Source: Rahnella rivi
Lineage (GTDB): Bacteria; Pseudomonadota; Gammaproteobacteria; Enterobacterales; Enterobacteriaceae
Length of the DNA stretch: 64,000 bases
NCBI RefSeq assembly: GCF_019049655.1
Contig: NZ_JAFMOX010000067.1
Coordinates: 186,001-250,000 of the forward strand
Reading direction: 5' to 3'
The notes under the pieces: model-generated
The model's input: the letters and a program-made list of their open reading frames with translations, nothing else
The model's database searches: none
Told to the model about the DNA's origin: nothing
Translations under genes and position numbers: made by a program
Shown: positions 44,037 to 52,426 of the stretch, piece after piece
How positions within the stretch are numbered: the stretch's first letter is position 1
Layout: each line of letters begins with the position of its first letter

Positions 44037-44491
44037 TGCTGCAAAACCTGATGGCGACGCCGCATCTGTTCTGGCTGTCGCTCGGCGGTCTGTTACTGGC
44101 GGCTGAGCTGGTCGGGGCGAGCGGTTATTTACTGTGGAGCGGCGTGGCAGCCGCGCTGGTAGGGTTAATCACCTGGATCCTGCCCCTGCCGTGGGAATGG
44201 CAAGGTGTGGCTTTTGCACTGCTCACCGTTATCGCAGCCTGGCTGTGGTGGAAATGGCTCAACCAGCGCATGGATAAAAACAGTGCCAATGCTTCATTAA
44301 ACCAGCGCGGGCAGCAGATGGTCGGTACCTATGCCACCGTCATTGAGCCTGCGGAGAATCACTTCACCCGTGTAAAAGTCGGTGACAGCAGCTGGCGCGC
44401 GGTGTGTACTTCGCCGCTCAACGTCGGTGACGAAGTGATGATCACCGGCGTGGAAGGCGCGACGCTGCGCGTGGAGCCTCATCGCCGTTAA
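44036..44491 (+). CDS. ybbJ: NfeD-like membrane protein YbbJ
   Basis: A 151-residue partner of QmcA. Three hydrophobic segments lie in residues 10-75. A soluble OB-fold (NfeD C-terminal) domain follows (QQMVGTYATVIEPAENHFTRVKVGDSSWRAV), ending GATLRVEPHRR. NfeD-family proteins commonly pair with SPFH proteins. Translation is coupled to qmcA through TAATG. Its end overlaps the convergent cueR by four bases. Confidence 0.94.
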   Translation: MLQNLMATPHLFWLSLGGLLLAAELVGASGYLLWSGVAAALVGLITWILPLPWEWQGVAFALLTVIAAWLWWKWLNQRMDKNSANASLNQRGQQMVGTYATVIEPAENHFTRVKVGDSSWRAVCTSPLNVGDEVMITGVEGATLRVEPHRR

Positions 44492-44889
44492 CGGGTGTGG
44501 CAGCAGCCGCTGAGGTTGTCGATGATCGGGCAACTGGCGCCGTCGTCACCCGGACAGGATTCCGCCAGCGTCAGCAGACGCTGGCGCATCACGTTCAGTT
44601 CTTCAATATGCCGCGCAATATCTGCGGCCTTTTCCAGCGTCCTCGCTTTCACATCCGCACTGTGCCGCTCCGGATTATGAAATAACGCGATCAACTCCTG
44701 ACACTCATCCAGCGTGAACCCGACCTGCCGCGCCTGTCGCAGCAGCGTCAGCTCTTCAATGTGTTTTTGCGCATAGCGGCGATAGCCGTTGTCACCACGC
44801 ATCGGCGCAGTCACCAGCCCCTTCTCTTCGTAAAAACGAATCGCTTTGCTGGTCAGCCCGGTTTTTTTTGCCACATCACTGATATTCAT
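44488..44889 (-). CDS. cueR: Copper-responsive transcriptional activator CueR
   Basis: MerR-family activator that senses Cu(I), Ag(I) or Au(I). The winged helix is at the N terminus (MNISDVAKKTGLTSKAIRFYEEKGLV). A dimerisation helix and the metal loop follow, with both cysteines at 112 and 120 in SCPGDDGASCPI, and a CCH tail. ATG 44,889 matches E. coli and has GGAGG four bases upstream. Length is 133. Its target promoter, before copA, is in this window at 46,756-46,786. Confidence 0.97.
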   Translation of the reverse strand: MNISDVAKKTGLTSKAIRFYEEKGLVTAPMRGDNGYRRYAQKHIEELTLLRQARQVGFTLDECQELIALFHNPERHSADVKARTLEKAADIARHIEELNVMRQRLLTLAESCPGDDGASCPIIDNLSGCCHTR

Positions 44890-44960
44890 TTCGCCTCCAC
44901 GACGTGCTGGTTTTGCGCAACAGGTCACCATCATACGCCTGGTATGCCCATTCGCAGAAA

Positions 44961-45752
44961 TCAGCGGTAATGAATGGCCTGTTTTTTAGTGCGCAGAAGC
45001 AGCCACATTGGCAGCGGCAAGGTGACAATCAGCAGGATCCACAACAGGGAATAGACCGACGTCACGCCGTCGTTTTGCAGGTTGATAAACATTTTGACCG
45101 GAATGCCCTGCGGGAAGTAGCAGAACACCATCACGATGCCAAACTCCCCGATGGCGCGCACCCAGGCTATCGCCACGCCAGCGGCAATTCCGCGTGAGGC
45201 CAGCGGTAATGTCAGACGAACCAAAACCTGAAACGGTGAGGCACCGAGCGTATTACCGGCTTCTTCGACATCTTTCGGCACGGCTTCCAGCGCACCTCTG
45301 GCGGATAAAATGAAATAGGGTAACGCGCCATAAATCTGCGCCAACACAAAAGCTGGCGCATTATTATTGAGGGTCATGCCGATGGCAGACAGTATTTCAC
45401 CCACCGAGCCGTAAGGTCCGTACACCGACACCAGCAAAATCCCCATCGCCAGCGGCGGCGTCAGCAGCGGGATCAACACCAGCATTTCCACCAGAACACG
45501 CCAGCGCGATGCAGTTTTTGCCAGCCAGTAAGCCACCGGAAGTCCGAGCAGAATAATCAGCCCTACCGACACCAGACTGAGCCCGAGAGACACCGCCACC
45601 GCGTGGCTGTCGCCGTAAGCCAGATGAAAATCCGACCACGGCGTCAGGAACAGCAGCGTAATAAACGGCACCAGCAGCAACGCCAGCGCGGGAACCGCCA
45701 GACCTGACGCGCGCAACTTAGAGGTTTCCGCCTTTCGGTTTGTCATAGCCAT
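44961..45752 (-). CDS. Molybdate/tungstate-type ABC transporter permease (ModB/WtpB-like)
   Basis: Inner membrane permease of 263 residues with about six membrane segments. It carries the EAA-type ATPase-contact motif EAGNTLGASPFQVLVRLTLP at about 167-186, and GEFGIVMVF typical of the CysT/ModB/WtpB permeases. Its start lies inside the 3' end of the binding-protein gene (35-base overlap from ATG 45,752; ATG 45,746 is an alternative), so the two are translationally linked. No ATPase gene is adjacent on either side, so it must borrow one. The assignment to molybdate or tungstate rests mainly on its partner and the upstream operator. Confidence 0.82.
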   Translation of the reverse strand: MAMTNRKAETSKLRASGLAVPALALLLVPFITLLFLTPWSDFHLAYGDSHAVAVSLGLSLVSVGLIILLGLPVAYWLAKTASRWRVLVEMLVLIPLLTPPLAMGILLVSVYGPYGSVGEILSAIGMTLNNNAPAFVLAQIYGALPYFILSARGALEAVPKDVEEAGNTLGASPFQVLVRLTLPLASRGIAAGVAIAWVRAIGEFGIVMVFCYFPQGIPVKMFINLQNDGVTSVYSLLWILLIVTLPLPMWLLLRTKKQAIHYR

Positions 45753-46638
45753 TTTGTTTAAACAGCTGCTGCGCCTCCGCGCTTTGCAGGTAGCGGATGA
45801 ACTCTTTGGCCAGTTCAGGGTGCGGGGCGTTGTTCAGCACCACGGCGTAGAAGACCAGCGGTTGCGTGCTCAGGGTTTTCTCTTTTCCGGTCGCGTCTTT
45901 CACGCTGAAAGTGACCTTGCTGTACCAGTCTTTCGACATCTGCGGATTACTGAGGTTAATTTCATCGGGCAATTTGATGTACGGCAAGTGAGCAGAAATA
46001 GTGGCACTTTCGTAACCTGAGGCCGCATCAACCTGCCCCGCTTCCAGGCGGGTCAGTAATCCGCCTTCACCGGAAATCTGTTTAGGATTTTGCACATCCC
46101 CCAGCACCGCTTTTTCCAGCCCCGGTTGTTTGTAATAATTTTCCGCCAGCATCAGGGTGAAAATGATGTTCTGCCCCTGCGGATCACTGACCGGATCGGT
46201 ACGACCGAATTGCAGCCCCGGCGTCTGTAACACTTTCCACCACGGCTCTGCGCCCGCTTTACCGTCTTTAATCGCGGTAAATTTTTCGGCGTATTTGCCT
46301 TTCGGGTTGTAGGCGATCACCATGCTGGTGCTGGCAACCGGAACAGCCTGCCCGGCAAGCCCGGCTTTTTGCAGGATTTCAACCGGCCCCGGCGTGATAG
46401 AAACGAAAACATCTGCCACCACTTTTTTAGACGCCAGCAGATTTGCCATGCCGTAAGCGCCCTGCCCCTGTCCCTGATAATTCACATTTTTTTGCTTTGC
46501 AAAATCTGGACCCAGAAATTTATCCATTACCACGCCCATCGAACCGGCGTACGTCACACGAAAATCCTCCGCCGCCTGTGTGGACTGTGCCACCAGCAAA
46601 CCGGCCATCAGCAGAAACGTTGTTTGCATCTTTGCCAT
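45718..46638 (-). CDS. WtpA-like molybdate/tungstate-binding protein
   Basis: Periplasmic solute-binding protein of 306 residues. The signal peptide is about residues 1-22 (ending STQA). It resembles the WtpA branch of oxyanion binders rather than ModA: VTYAGSMGVVMDKF near the N terminus, FGRTDPVSDPQGQN, and GYESATISAHLPYIKLPDEI. In WtpA, acidic residues in the last two blocks ligate the metal. ATG 46,638 has AGGG seven bases upstream. A ModE-like operator lies 22 bases before the start. Substrate is inferred; sulphate, thiosulphate or iron cannot be fully excluded. Confidence 0.8.
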   Translation of the reverse strand: MAKMQTTFLLMAGLLVAQSTQAAEDFRVTYAGSMGVVMDKFLGPDFAKQKNVNYQGQGQGAYGMANLLASKKVVADVFVSITPGPVEILQKAGLAGQAVPVASTSMVIAYNPKGKYAEKFTAIKDGKAGAEPWWKVLQTPGLQFGRTDPVSDPQGQNIIFTLMLAENYYKQPGLEKAVLGDVQNPKQISGEGGLLTRLEAGQVDAASGYESATISAHLPYIKLPDEINLSNPQMSKDWYSKVTFSVKDATGKEKTLSTQPLVFYAVVLNNAPHPELAKEFIRYLQSAEAQQLFKQNGYDKPKGGNL

Positions 46639-46659
46639 TATCTTTCCCTTATTACCCAC

Positions 46660-46683
46660 CGTTATATAGTTAGGTAGATAACG
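46660..46683 (-). promoter_or_regulatory. ModE-like operator upstream of the WtpA-like gene
   Basis: A 24-base element beginning CGTTATATA and ending ATAACG. The arms and total length match the ModE operator of E. coli modA as I remember it (CGTTATATT ... ATAACG, also 24 bases). It lies 22 bases upstream of the binding-protein ATG. ModE represses molybdate transport genes when molybdate is plentiful. The match is seen; repression is inferred. Confidence 0.78.
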
Positions 46684-46755
46684 ATAATCCATCAGAGAGG
46701 GAGATTCCTAAATAAACTGTTAATGAACAAGAACGCGAAAGCGAAAAATGCAGGC

Positions 46756-46786
46756 TTGACCTTCCCCTTGCTGGAAGGTTTATCCT
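46756..46786 (+). promoter_or_regulatory. CueR-controlled copA promoter
   Basis: The -35 element TTGACC (46,756-46,761) and -10 element TATCCT (46,781-46,786) are separated by 19 bases, the stretched spacing of MerR-family promoters. Inside the spacer is the CueR dyad ACCTTCC-N7-GGAAGGT (46,759-46,779), almost identical to the E. coli copA operator. Confidence 0.93.
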
Positions 46787-46822
46787 CTGTCCTTAGTGAA
46801 GTTAACCCTGAGGAAATTCATC

Positions 46823-49330
46823 ATGACGACGACCGTATTATCGCTGCAAGGCTTGTCCTGCGGGCACTGCGTGGCTTCAACGCGTAAAGCGCTGGAAGCT
46901 GTGGAAGGCACTACTGCCGTTGAAGTCTCTCTGGATAAAGCCATCGTCAAAGGCGATGCCAGCAGCCAGAGCCTGGTCGATGCCGTTGTTAACGCCGGTT
47001 ATGAAGCGCAGGTTGTGGAGGACGCCTCCCCAAAATCTGAGCCGCTGACCGATAAGGCGAACATTTTGCCGGAACCCCTGTCAGCGGCGGCGTCATCTGT
47101 TCCGGCATCTGATGAGAGCGTGCAGTTGTTACTCAGCGGCATGAGCTGCGCCAGCTGTGTCAGTAAAGTGCAGAAGGCGCTGGAAGGCGTCAGCGGCGTC
47201 GAACGGGCGCGGGTCAATCTGGCGGAACGCAGTGCGCTGGTCAGCGGTGACGTTGATCAGGCAGCGCTGATTGCCGCCGTTGAACGCGCAGGTTACGGCG
47301 CTGAAATTATTATTGATGAAACCAAACGCCGCGAGCGCCAGCAACAAACCGCGCGCAGCAGTATGATCCGTTTCAGCTGGCAGGCCGCTCTCGGTCTGGC
47401 CGCCGGTATTCCACTGATGCTGTGGGGGCTGCTCGGCGGTGAAATGATGGTCACCGACGCCAGTCAGACTGGCTGGTTAATCGTCGGCATTCTGACGCTG
47501 GTGATCATGGTTGTCGCGGGCGGGCATTTTTACCGCAGCGCCTGGAAAAGCCTGATGCACGGCAGCGCCAATATGGACACGCTGGTGTCGCTCGGCACCG
47601 GCGCGGCGTGGGTATTCTCCTTCGCCGTCTGCCTGTGGCCGGAGGCGTTCCCGATGCAGGCCCGCCACCTTTACTTTGAAGCCAGCGTCATGATTATCGG
47701 CCTGATCAATCTCGGCCATGCGCTGGAGCAACGCGGACGCCAGCGTTCGTCTCAGGCGCTTGAGCGATTGCTGGATCTCACGCCGCCCACGGCCCGCGTG
47801 GTCACCGCGCAGGGTGAAAAAAACCTGCCGCTGGCCGAGGTTCAGCAGGGCATGACGCTGCGCCTGACCACTGGCGATCGTGTGCCGGTTGACGGTGAAA
47901 TTCAAAGCGGCGAAGCCTGGATGGATGAGGCCATGCTGACCGGTGAACCGGTTCCGCGGCAGAAATCGCAGGGTGAAAAAGTGCATGCGGGGACGCTGGT
48001 AAAAGATGGCAGCGTGCTGTTTCGTGCAGACGCCATTGGCAGCCAGACCACCCTGTCGCGCATCATCAAACTGGTGCGCGAGGCGCAAAGCAGTAAACCG
48101 GAAATTGGCAAACTGGCCGACAAAATCTCTGCCGTTTTCGTGCCTGCCGTGGTGCTGATTGCGCTGTTCAGCGGCGCTGTCTGGTATTTCTTTGGCCCTC
48201 AGCCACAGCTGATGTATACGCTGGTGATTGTGACGACGGTGCTTATCATCGCCTGCCCTTGCGCACTGGGACTGGCAACGCCGATGTCGATTACTGCGGG
48301 TGTGGGCCGCGCGGCGGAATTTGGCGTGCTGGTACGTGATGCCGATGCGCTGCAAAAAGCCAGCACCCTCTCCACGCTGGTTTTCGACAAAACCGGCACG
48401 CTGACCGAAGGCCAGCCGAAAGTGACGGACATTCATACGTTTGGCGATATCAGCGAGCCTCAGGCGCTGCGCTTTGCTGCCGCGCTGGAACAGGGATCGC
48501 ATCACCCGCTGGCGCAGGCCATTGTCGAAAAAGCGCAAGATCAGGCCATTCCCGACGTGCAGAACTTCCGCACGCTCGGCGGTCTGGGTCTGCGGGGCGA
48601 AACGGAAGGCAAAACGCTGCTGCTGGGCAATCAGGCGCTGATGCAGGAAAACGGCATTGACGTTCAGGTTACCGACGCGTTGCTCAATGCAATGACCGCG
48701 CAAGGCGCAACGCCGGTTCTGCTGGCGGTTGACGGGCACCTCGCTGCGCTGTTCGCCCTGCGCGATCCGCTGCGCGAGGACAGCGTCAGCGCCTTGCAGC
48801 GTCTGCATCAGCTCGGTTATCAGCTGGTGATGCTGACTGGCGACAACCCGCGCACCGCGCAGGCCATCGCTGCACAGGCGGGTATCGATACGGTGATTGC
48901 CGGTGTGCGGCCGGAAGGCAAGGCTGATGCCATCAAAGCCTTGCAGGCCAAAGGCCAGCAGGTGGCAATGATTGGCGATGGCATTAACGATGCTCCCGCG
49001 CTGGCACAGGCGGACGTCGGCATCGCAATGGGCGGTGGCAGCGATGTGGCTATTGAAACCGCCGCAATTACCCTGATGCGCCCCAGCCTGCACGGCGTTG
49101 CCGATGCACTGGCGATGTCGCAGGCCACACTGAGCAATATGAAACAGAACCTGCTCGGCGCCTTTATCTACAACGTGATTGGGATACCCGTGGCCGCCGG
49201 CGTGCTGTATCCGCTGACCGGTACGTTGCTCAGCCCGGTGATTGCGGGCGCGGCGATGGCTCTGTCATCCATCACTGTGGTGGCGAACGCGAACCGACTG
49301 TTAAGGTTCACACCGAAAAAACCGGCCTAA
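46823..49330 (+). CDS. copA: Copper-exporting P1B-type ATPase CopA
   Basis: Inner membrane pump that exports Cu(I) from cytosol to periplasm. Two N-terminal heavy-metal domains carry CxxC at residues 13-16 (GLSCGHC) and 109-112 (GMSCASC). Eight membrane segments are visible. The transport motif CPC is in IIACPCALGLATP, the phosphorylation site in DKTGTLTEG, the nucleotide domain has GSHHPLA, and the hinge is GDGINDAPAL. ATG 46,823 matches the E. coli start region and has GAGGA eight bases upstream; it gives 835 residues. A CueR-type promoter lies 37 bases upstream. Confidence 0.98.
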   Translation: MTTTVLSLQGLSCGHCVASTRKALEAVEGTTAVEVSLDKAIVKGDASSQSLVDAVVNAGYEAQVVEDASPKSEPLTDKANILPEPLSAAASSVPASDESVQLLLSGMSCASCVSKVQKALEGVSGVERARVNLAERSALVSGDVDQAALIAAVERAGYGAEIIIDETKRRERQQQTARSSMIRFSWQAALGLAAGIPLMLWGLLGGEMMVTDASQTGWLIVGILTLVIMVVAGGHFYRSAWKSLMHGSANMDTLVSLGTGAAWVFSFAVCLWPEAFPMQARHLYFEASVMIIGLINLGHALEQRGRQRSSQALERLLDLTPPTARVVTAQGEKNLPLAEVQQGMTLRLTTGDRVPVDGEIQSGEAWMDEAMLTGEPVPRQKSQGEKVHAGTLVKDGSVLFRADAIGSQTTLSRIIKLVREAQSSKPEIGKLADKISAVFVPAVVLIALFSGAVWYFFGPQPQLMYTLVIVTTVLIIACPCALGLATPMSITAGVGRAAEFGVLVRDADALQKASTLSTLVFDKTGTLTEGQPKVTDIHTFGDISEPQALRFAAALEQGSHHPLAQAIVEKAQDQAIPDVQNFRTLGGLGLRGETEGKTLLLGNQALMQENGIDVQVTDALLNAMTAQGATPVLLAVDGHLAALFALRDPLREDSVSALQRLHQLGYQLVMLTGDNPRTAQAIAAQAGIDTVIAGVRPEGKADAIKALQAKGQQVAMIGDGINDAPALAQADVGIAMGGGSDVAIETAAITLMRPSLHGVADALAMSQATLSNMKQNLLGAFIYNVIGIPVAAGVLYPLTGTLLSPVIAGAAMALSSITVVANANRLLRFTPKKPA

Positions 49331-49407
49331 AAAACAAGACGTTTCCTCTGTTCGCTCAACCGCTGACGCGTTAGCATGGTCTTTCATTTTTCGGGAGACC
49401 ATGCGAT

Positions 49408-50208
49408 ATGGCGAAGTTTTTCAATCAGGCATTCAGCTGGCTCCGCAGGCTGTTCCCCGTCGAGTATTCCTATCCCGCCCTTGATATTCAGCTTCCCGGC
49501 AACCGCTTTTTACATCTGGTGGGCAGCATTCATATGGGCACCCAGGACATGCAGCCTTTGCCCGCGCAGTTATTACGCCGCCTGCAAAAAGCCGATGCGC
49601 TGATCGTCGAGGCCGATATCAGTGGCACCGAGTCTCCTTTTGCGATGTCAGGTGAGTTTCCGCCGCTGGCGGAACGCCTTCCTGAATCACACTATCTGCA
49701 CGTAGAACGCCTGTGCGAAGAGCTGGGCGTCTCGATGTGGACGCTGAATCCGCTGCCCTCGTGGCAGGTCGCCCTGATGTTGCAGGCCACTCAGGCCCAG
49801 CGCCTCGGGTTACGCGGAAACTACGGCATTGATTATCAGCTTTTGCAAAAAGCCAAACTGCAAAACACCCCGGTGATTGAGCTGGAGGGACCGCAGGAAC
49901 AGTTCGCGTTGTTGCAGCAACTTCCCGACGACGGTCTGGGGCTTTTGGAAGATACGCTGACGCACTGGCATACCAACGCCCGGCTGCTGCAAACCATGAT
50001 CAGCTGGTGGCTGGATACCAAACCGGTGATGGCGTTAGATCAGCTGCCGAACACTTTCAGCGGCGATCTTTACGACGTGCTGATGAATCAGCGAAATATT
50101 CGCTGGAAGCAACTGCTGCTGGAACTGCCGCCGGGACATTACGTGGTGGCCGTCGGCGCGCTGCATTTGTATGGCGAGGGGAACCTGCCGGAGCTGCTGA
50201 AAGGATAA
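49408..50208 (+). CDS. ybaP: TraB/GumN family protein YbaP
   Basis: A 266-residue protein of the TraB/TIKI family, some members of which are metal-dependent peptidases; the function of YbaP is unknown. The two GxxH-type blocks are VGSIHMGTQDM near residue 38 and VGALHLYGEGNLPELL at the C terminus, with VEADIS between. The N terminus is only weakly hydrophobic. It sits 77 bases after copA, as in E. coli. Its stop codon overlaps the U run of the convergent ChiX terminator. Confidence 0.93.
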   Translation: MAKFFNQAFSWLRRLFPVEYSYPALDIQLPGNRFLHLVGSIHMGTQDMQPLPAQLLRRLQKADALIVEADISGTESPFAMSGEFPPLAERLPESHYLHVERLCEELGVSMWTLNPLPSWQVALMLQATQAQRLGLRGNYGIDYQLLQKAKLQNTPVIELEGPQEQFALLQQLPDDGLGLLEDTLTHWHTNARLLQTMISWWLDTKPVMALDQLPNTFSGDLYDVLMNQRNIRWKQLLLELPPGHYVVAVGALHLYGEGNLPELLKG

Positions 50209-50307
50209 AAAAATGGCCGGGTTTTAAGGCCGGCCAGTCAAAGAGGAATTTCATTTTATTTTTATAGCTACAGTGCCTGCCCTCGCGGACGCGACACCGG
50301 CGGGCAC
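50207..50307 (-). ncRNA. chiX: ChiX (MicM) small RNA
   Basis: Hfq-dependent small RNA that silences the chitoporin mRNA chiP (ybfM) and related targets by pairing. The seed, TGAAATTCCTCTTTGAC on the minus strand (50,237-50,253), equals E. coli ChiX. It is followed by a terminator stem TGGCCGG/CCGGCCA and seven U residues, and the gene lies between ybaP and ybaK as in E. coli. The 5' part differs: instead of the short E. coli stem it can fold as GTGCCCGCC with GGGCAGGCAC. The 5' end at about 50,307 is a guess from that stem. Confidence 0.9.
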
Positions 50308-50456
50308 AGGGTAACAACCTGTGTTGGGTCTTGGCAATAACCATTCATTGCACTACTATTTCTCCCTCGCTTAATAATCATACTTTATTGTTAAATTTCA
50401 TCGAATTGAACTGCCGACGATTTTTCGAACAAAAAAGTAATCAGAGATGAAAGATC

Positions 50457-50936
50457 ATGACCCCAGCGGTACTTCTTCTGGAAAAAAATAAAGTCAGCTT
50501 CACTCTTCATTCGTATGAGCACAGCAGCGACGAAACCCACTTCGGCGATGAAGCGGTGAAAAAGCTGGGGCTGGATGCGCGTCAGGTCTACAAAACCCTG
50601 CTGGTTTCCCTGAACGGAGACGCTAAAAACCTGGCCGTGGCGGTAACGCCGGTGGCGTCCATGCTGGATCTGAAGAAGGTGGCGAAAGCCCTCGGGGCGA
50701 AAAAAGCCGACATGGCGGATCCGGCCATCGCGCAGCGCGTAACCGGTTATCTGGTCGGCGGCATCAGCCCGCTCGGGCAGAAAAAACTGTTGCCGACGGT
50801 GATCGACAGTCCGGCGCAGACATTTTCCACCATTTATGTTTCAGGCGGTAAACGCGGGCTTGATATTGAGCTGACGGCAGGCGATCTTTGCCGGTTACTG
50901 AAAGGCCAGTTTGCTGAGATCGCCAAAGTCGACTGA
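50457..50936 (+). CDS. ybaK: Cys-tRNA(Pro)/Cys-tRNA(Cys) deacylase YbaK
   Basis: Trans-editing enzyme that clears cysteine mischarged onto tRNA-Pro. The 159-residue product has the YbaK/ProRS editing fold. The substrate-positioning lysine is in RQVYKTLLV, and the segments GYLVGGISPLGQKK and YVSGGKRGLDIEL are conserved. The ATG at 50,457 has only a weak ribosome site. The upstream 150 bases are shared with the divergent chiX promoter. Confidence 0.96.
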   Translation: MTPAVLLLEKNKVSFTLHSYEHSSDETHFGDEAVKKLGLDARQVYKTLLVSLNGDAKNLAVAVTPVASMLDLKKVAKALGAKKADMADPAIAQRVTGYLVGGISPLGQKKLLPTVIDSPAQTFSTIYVSGGKRGLDIELTAGDLCRLLKGQFAEIAKVD

Positions 50937-50978
50937 TCTCCCGGCCCCCTCTGCACAGAACATTAAGGTTTACGCGCC

Positions 50979-52196
50979 ATGACCGACAATACGGCAACGC
51001 CGGACAGCCCGCAGAAAGACGCAGTCAAAAAGACTGCGTTTTCTATTCTGGCGGCGATCAGCGTTTCTCATCTGCTTAATGACATGATCCAGTCGCTGAT
51101 CCTCGCGATTTATCCGTTGCTGCAAAATGAGTTTTCGCTCAGCTTCACCCAGATAGGCATGATCACGCTGACCTATCAGATCACGGCTTCTTTGCTGCAA
51201 CCGCTGATCGGTTATTACACCGATAAACACCCGCAGCCCTACTCCCTGCCCGTCGGCATGGGGTTCACCCTCTCCGGCCTGCTGTTGCTGGCTGTCGCGC
51301 AGAGTTTCCCGGTGGTTCTGCTGGCCGCCGCGCTGGTCGGCACCGGCTCCTCAGTTTTCCACCCGGAGTCTTCCCGCGTGGCGCGCATGGCTTCCGGCGG
51401 ACGTCATGGCCTGGCGCAATCGCTGTTCCAGGTCGGTGGAAATTTCGGGGCTTCCCTGGGGCCGTTGCTGGCGGCGCTGATCATTGCGCCTTACGGTAAA
51501 GGCAACGTTGCCTGGTTCTCACTGGCGGCATTACTGGGCATTGTGGTGTTACTGCAAATCAGCAAGTGGTACCGCCAGCAGAATCAGATCGCCAAAAAGC
51601 GCGGGCCGGTGAAAATGAACATCACCGTCCTGCCCCGCAAAACGGTGGCAATGTCGCTGGGCATTCTGCTGATACTGGTATTTTCAAAATATTTCTACCT
51701 GACCAGTATCAGCAGTTATTACACCTTCTACCTGATCCATAAATTTGGTGTATCGGTGCAAAGTGCTCAGATTCACCTGTTTGTTTTCCTGTTTGCCGTC
51801 GCAGCAGGCACCATCATCGGCGGGCCGGTGGGAGATAAGATTGGGCGCAAATACGTCATATGGGCGTCAATTCTCGGCGTCGCGCCATTTACCCTACTTT
51901 TGCCACACGCCAACCTGATGTGGACCAGCGTACTGAGCGTGATTATTGGCGTGATCCTCGCCTCGGCATTTTCGGCGATTCTGGTGTTTGCACAAGAGTT
52001 AATGCCAGGAAAAGTCGGTATGGTTTCCGGGCTGTTCTTCGGGCTGGCCTTTGGTATGGGCGGTCTGGGCGCTGCGGTACTGGGGTATGTGGCAGACATC
52101 ACCAGCATTGAGCTGGTGTATCAGATTTGCGCCTTCCTGCCGTTGCTTGGGATATTCACCGCCTTCCTGCCGAATCTGGAAAATCACCGCGCCTGA
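50979..52196 (+). CDS. fsr: Fosmidomycin resistance MFS transporter Fsr
   Basis: Major facilitator efflux pump of 405 residues with 12 membrane segments. E. coli Fsr gives resistance to fosmidomycin and trimethoprim. Conserved features are HLLNDMIQSLILAIYPLL at the start of the first segment, YYTDKHPQPYSLPVGM in the first cytoplasmic loop, and GSSVFHPESSRVARMASGGRHG. AAGG lies ten bases before the ATG. It follows ybaK by 42 bases and precedes ybaL, as fsr and ybaL are paired in E. coli. Confidence 0.96.
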   Translation: MTDNTATPDSPQKDAVKKTAFSILAAISVSHLLNDMIQSLILAIYPLLQNEFSLSFTQIGMITLTYQITASLLQPLIGYYTDKHPQPYSLPVGMGFTLSGLLLLAVAQSFPVVLLAAALVGTGSSVFHPESSRVARMASGGRHGLAQSLFQVGGNFGASLGPLLAALIIAPYGKGNVAWFSLAALLGIVVLLQISKWYRQQNQIAKKRGPVKMNITVLPRKTVAMSLGILLILVFSKYFYLTSISSYYTFYLIHKFGVSVQSAQIHLFVFLFAVAAGTIIGGPVGDKIGRKYVIWASILGVAPFTLLLPHANLMWTSVLSVIIGVILASAFSAILVFAQELMPGKVGMVSGLFFGLAFGMGGLGAAVLGYVADITSIELVYQICAFLPLLGIFTAFLPNLENHRA

Positions 52197-52282
52197 TAGC
52201 CTGCCTTTCGCTGCCGGCAACCCAAATGCCGGCGGCTTCTTACCCCTTCTCCCCTTGAGCTTTGTCGGATAAAACCCATTTA

Positions 52283-52306
52283 AATCATCCGTTGGGATTT
52301 TTTTTG
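52283..52306 (+). terminator. Possible weak terminator after fsr
   Basis: ATCC (52,287-52,290), loop GTTG, GGAT, then eight T residues. The stem is only 4 bp, so this is a weak candidate. Confidence 0.3.
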
Positions 52307-52426
52307 TTGTCTGCGGGGGATTTACTGCAAAAAAGGCCAAAATTCCTCAACGCCGGAACGATTTTTACCATAAACTTAGAAACAATCTGCAACACATTGC
52401 TTTGTGCATCACCAGAAGGAGTCTGA

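Noticed and set aside
47477..49093. 538-codon open frame antisense to copA
   Set aside because: Shadow of the GC-rich copA codons; its peptide is His/Arg/Gln-rich with no family signature, while copA is unmistakable.
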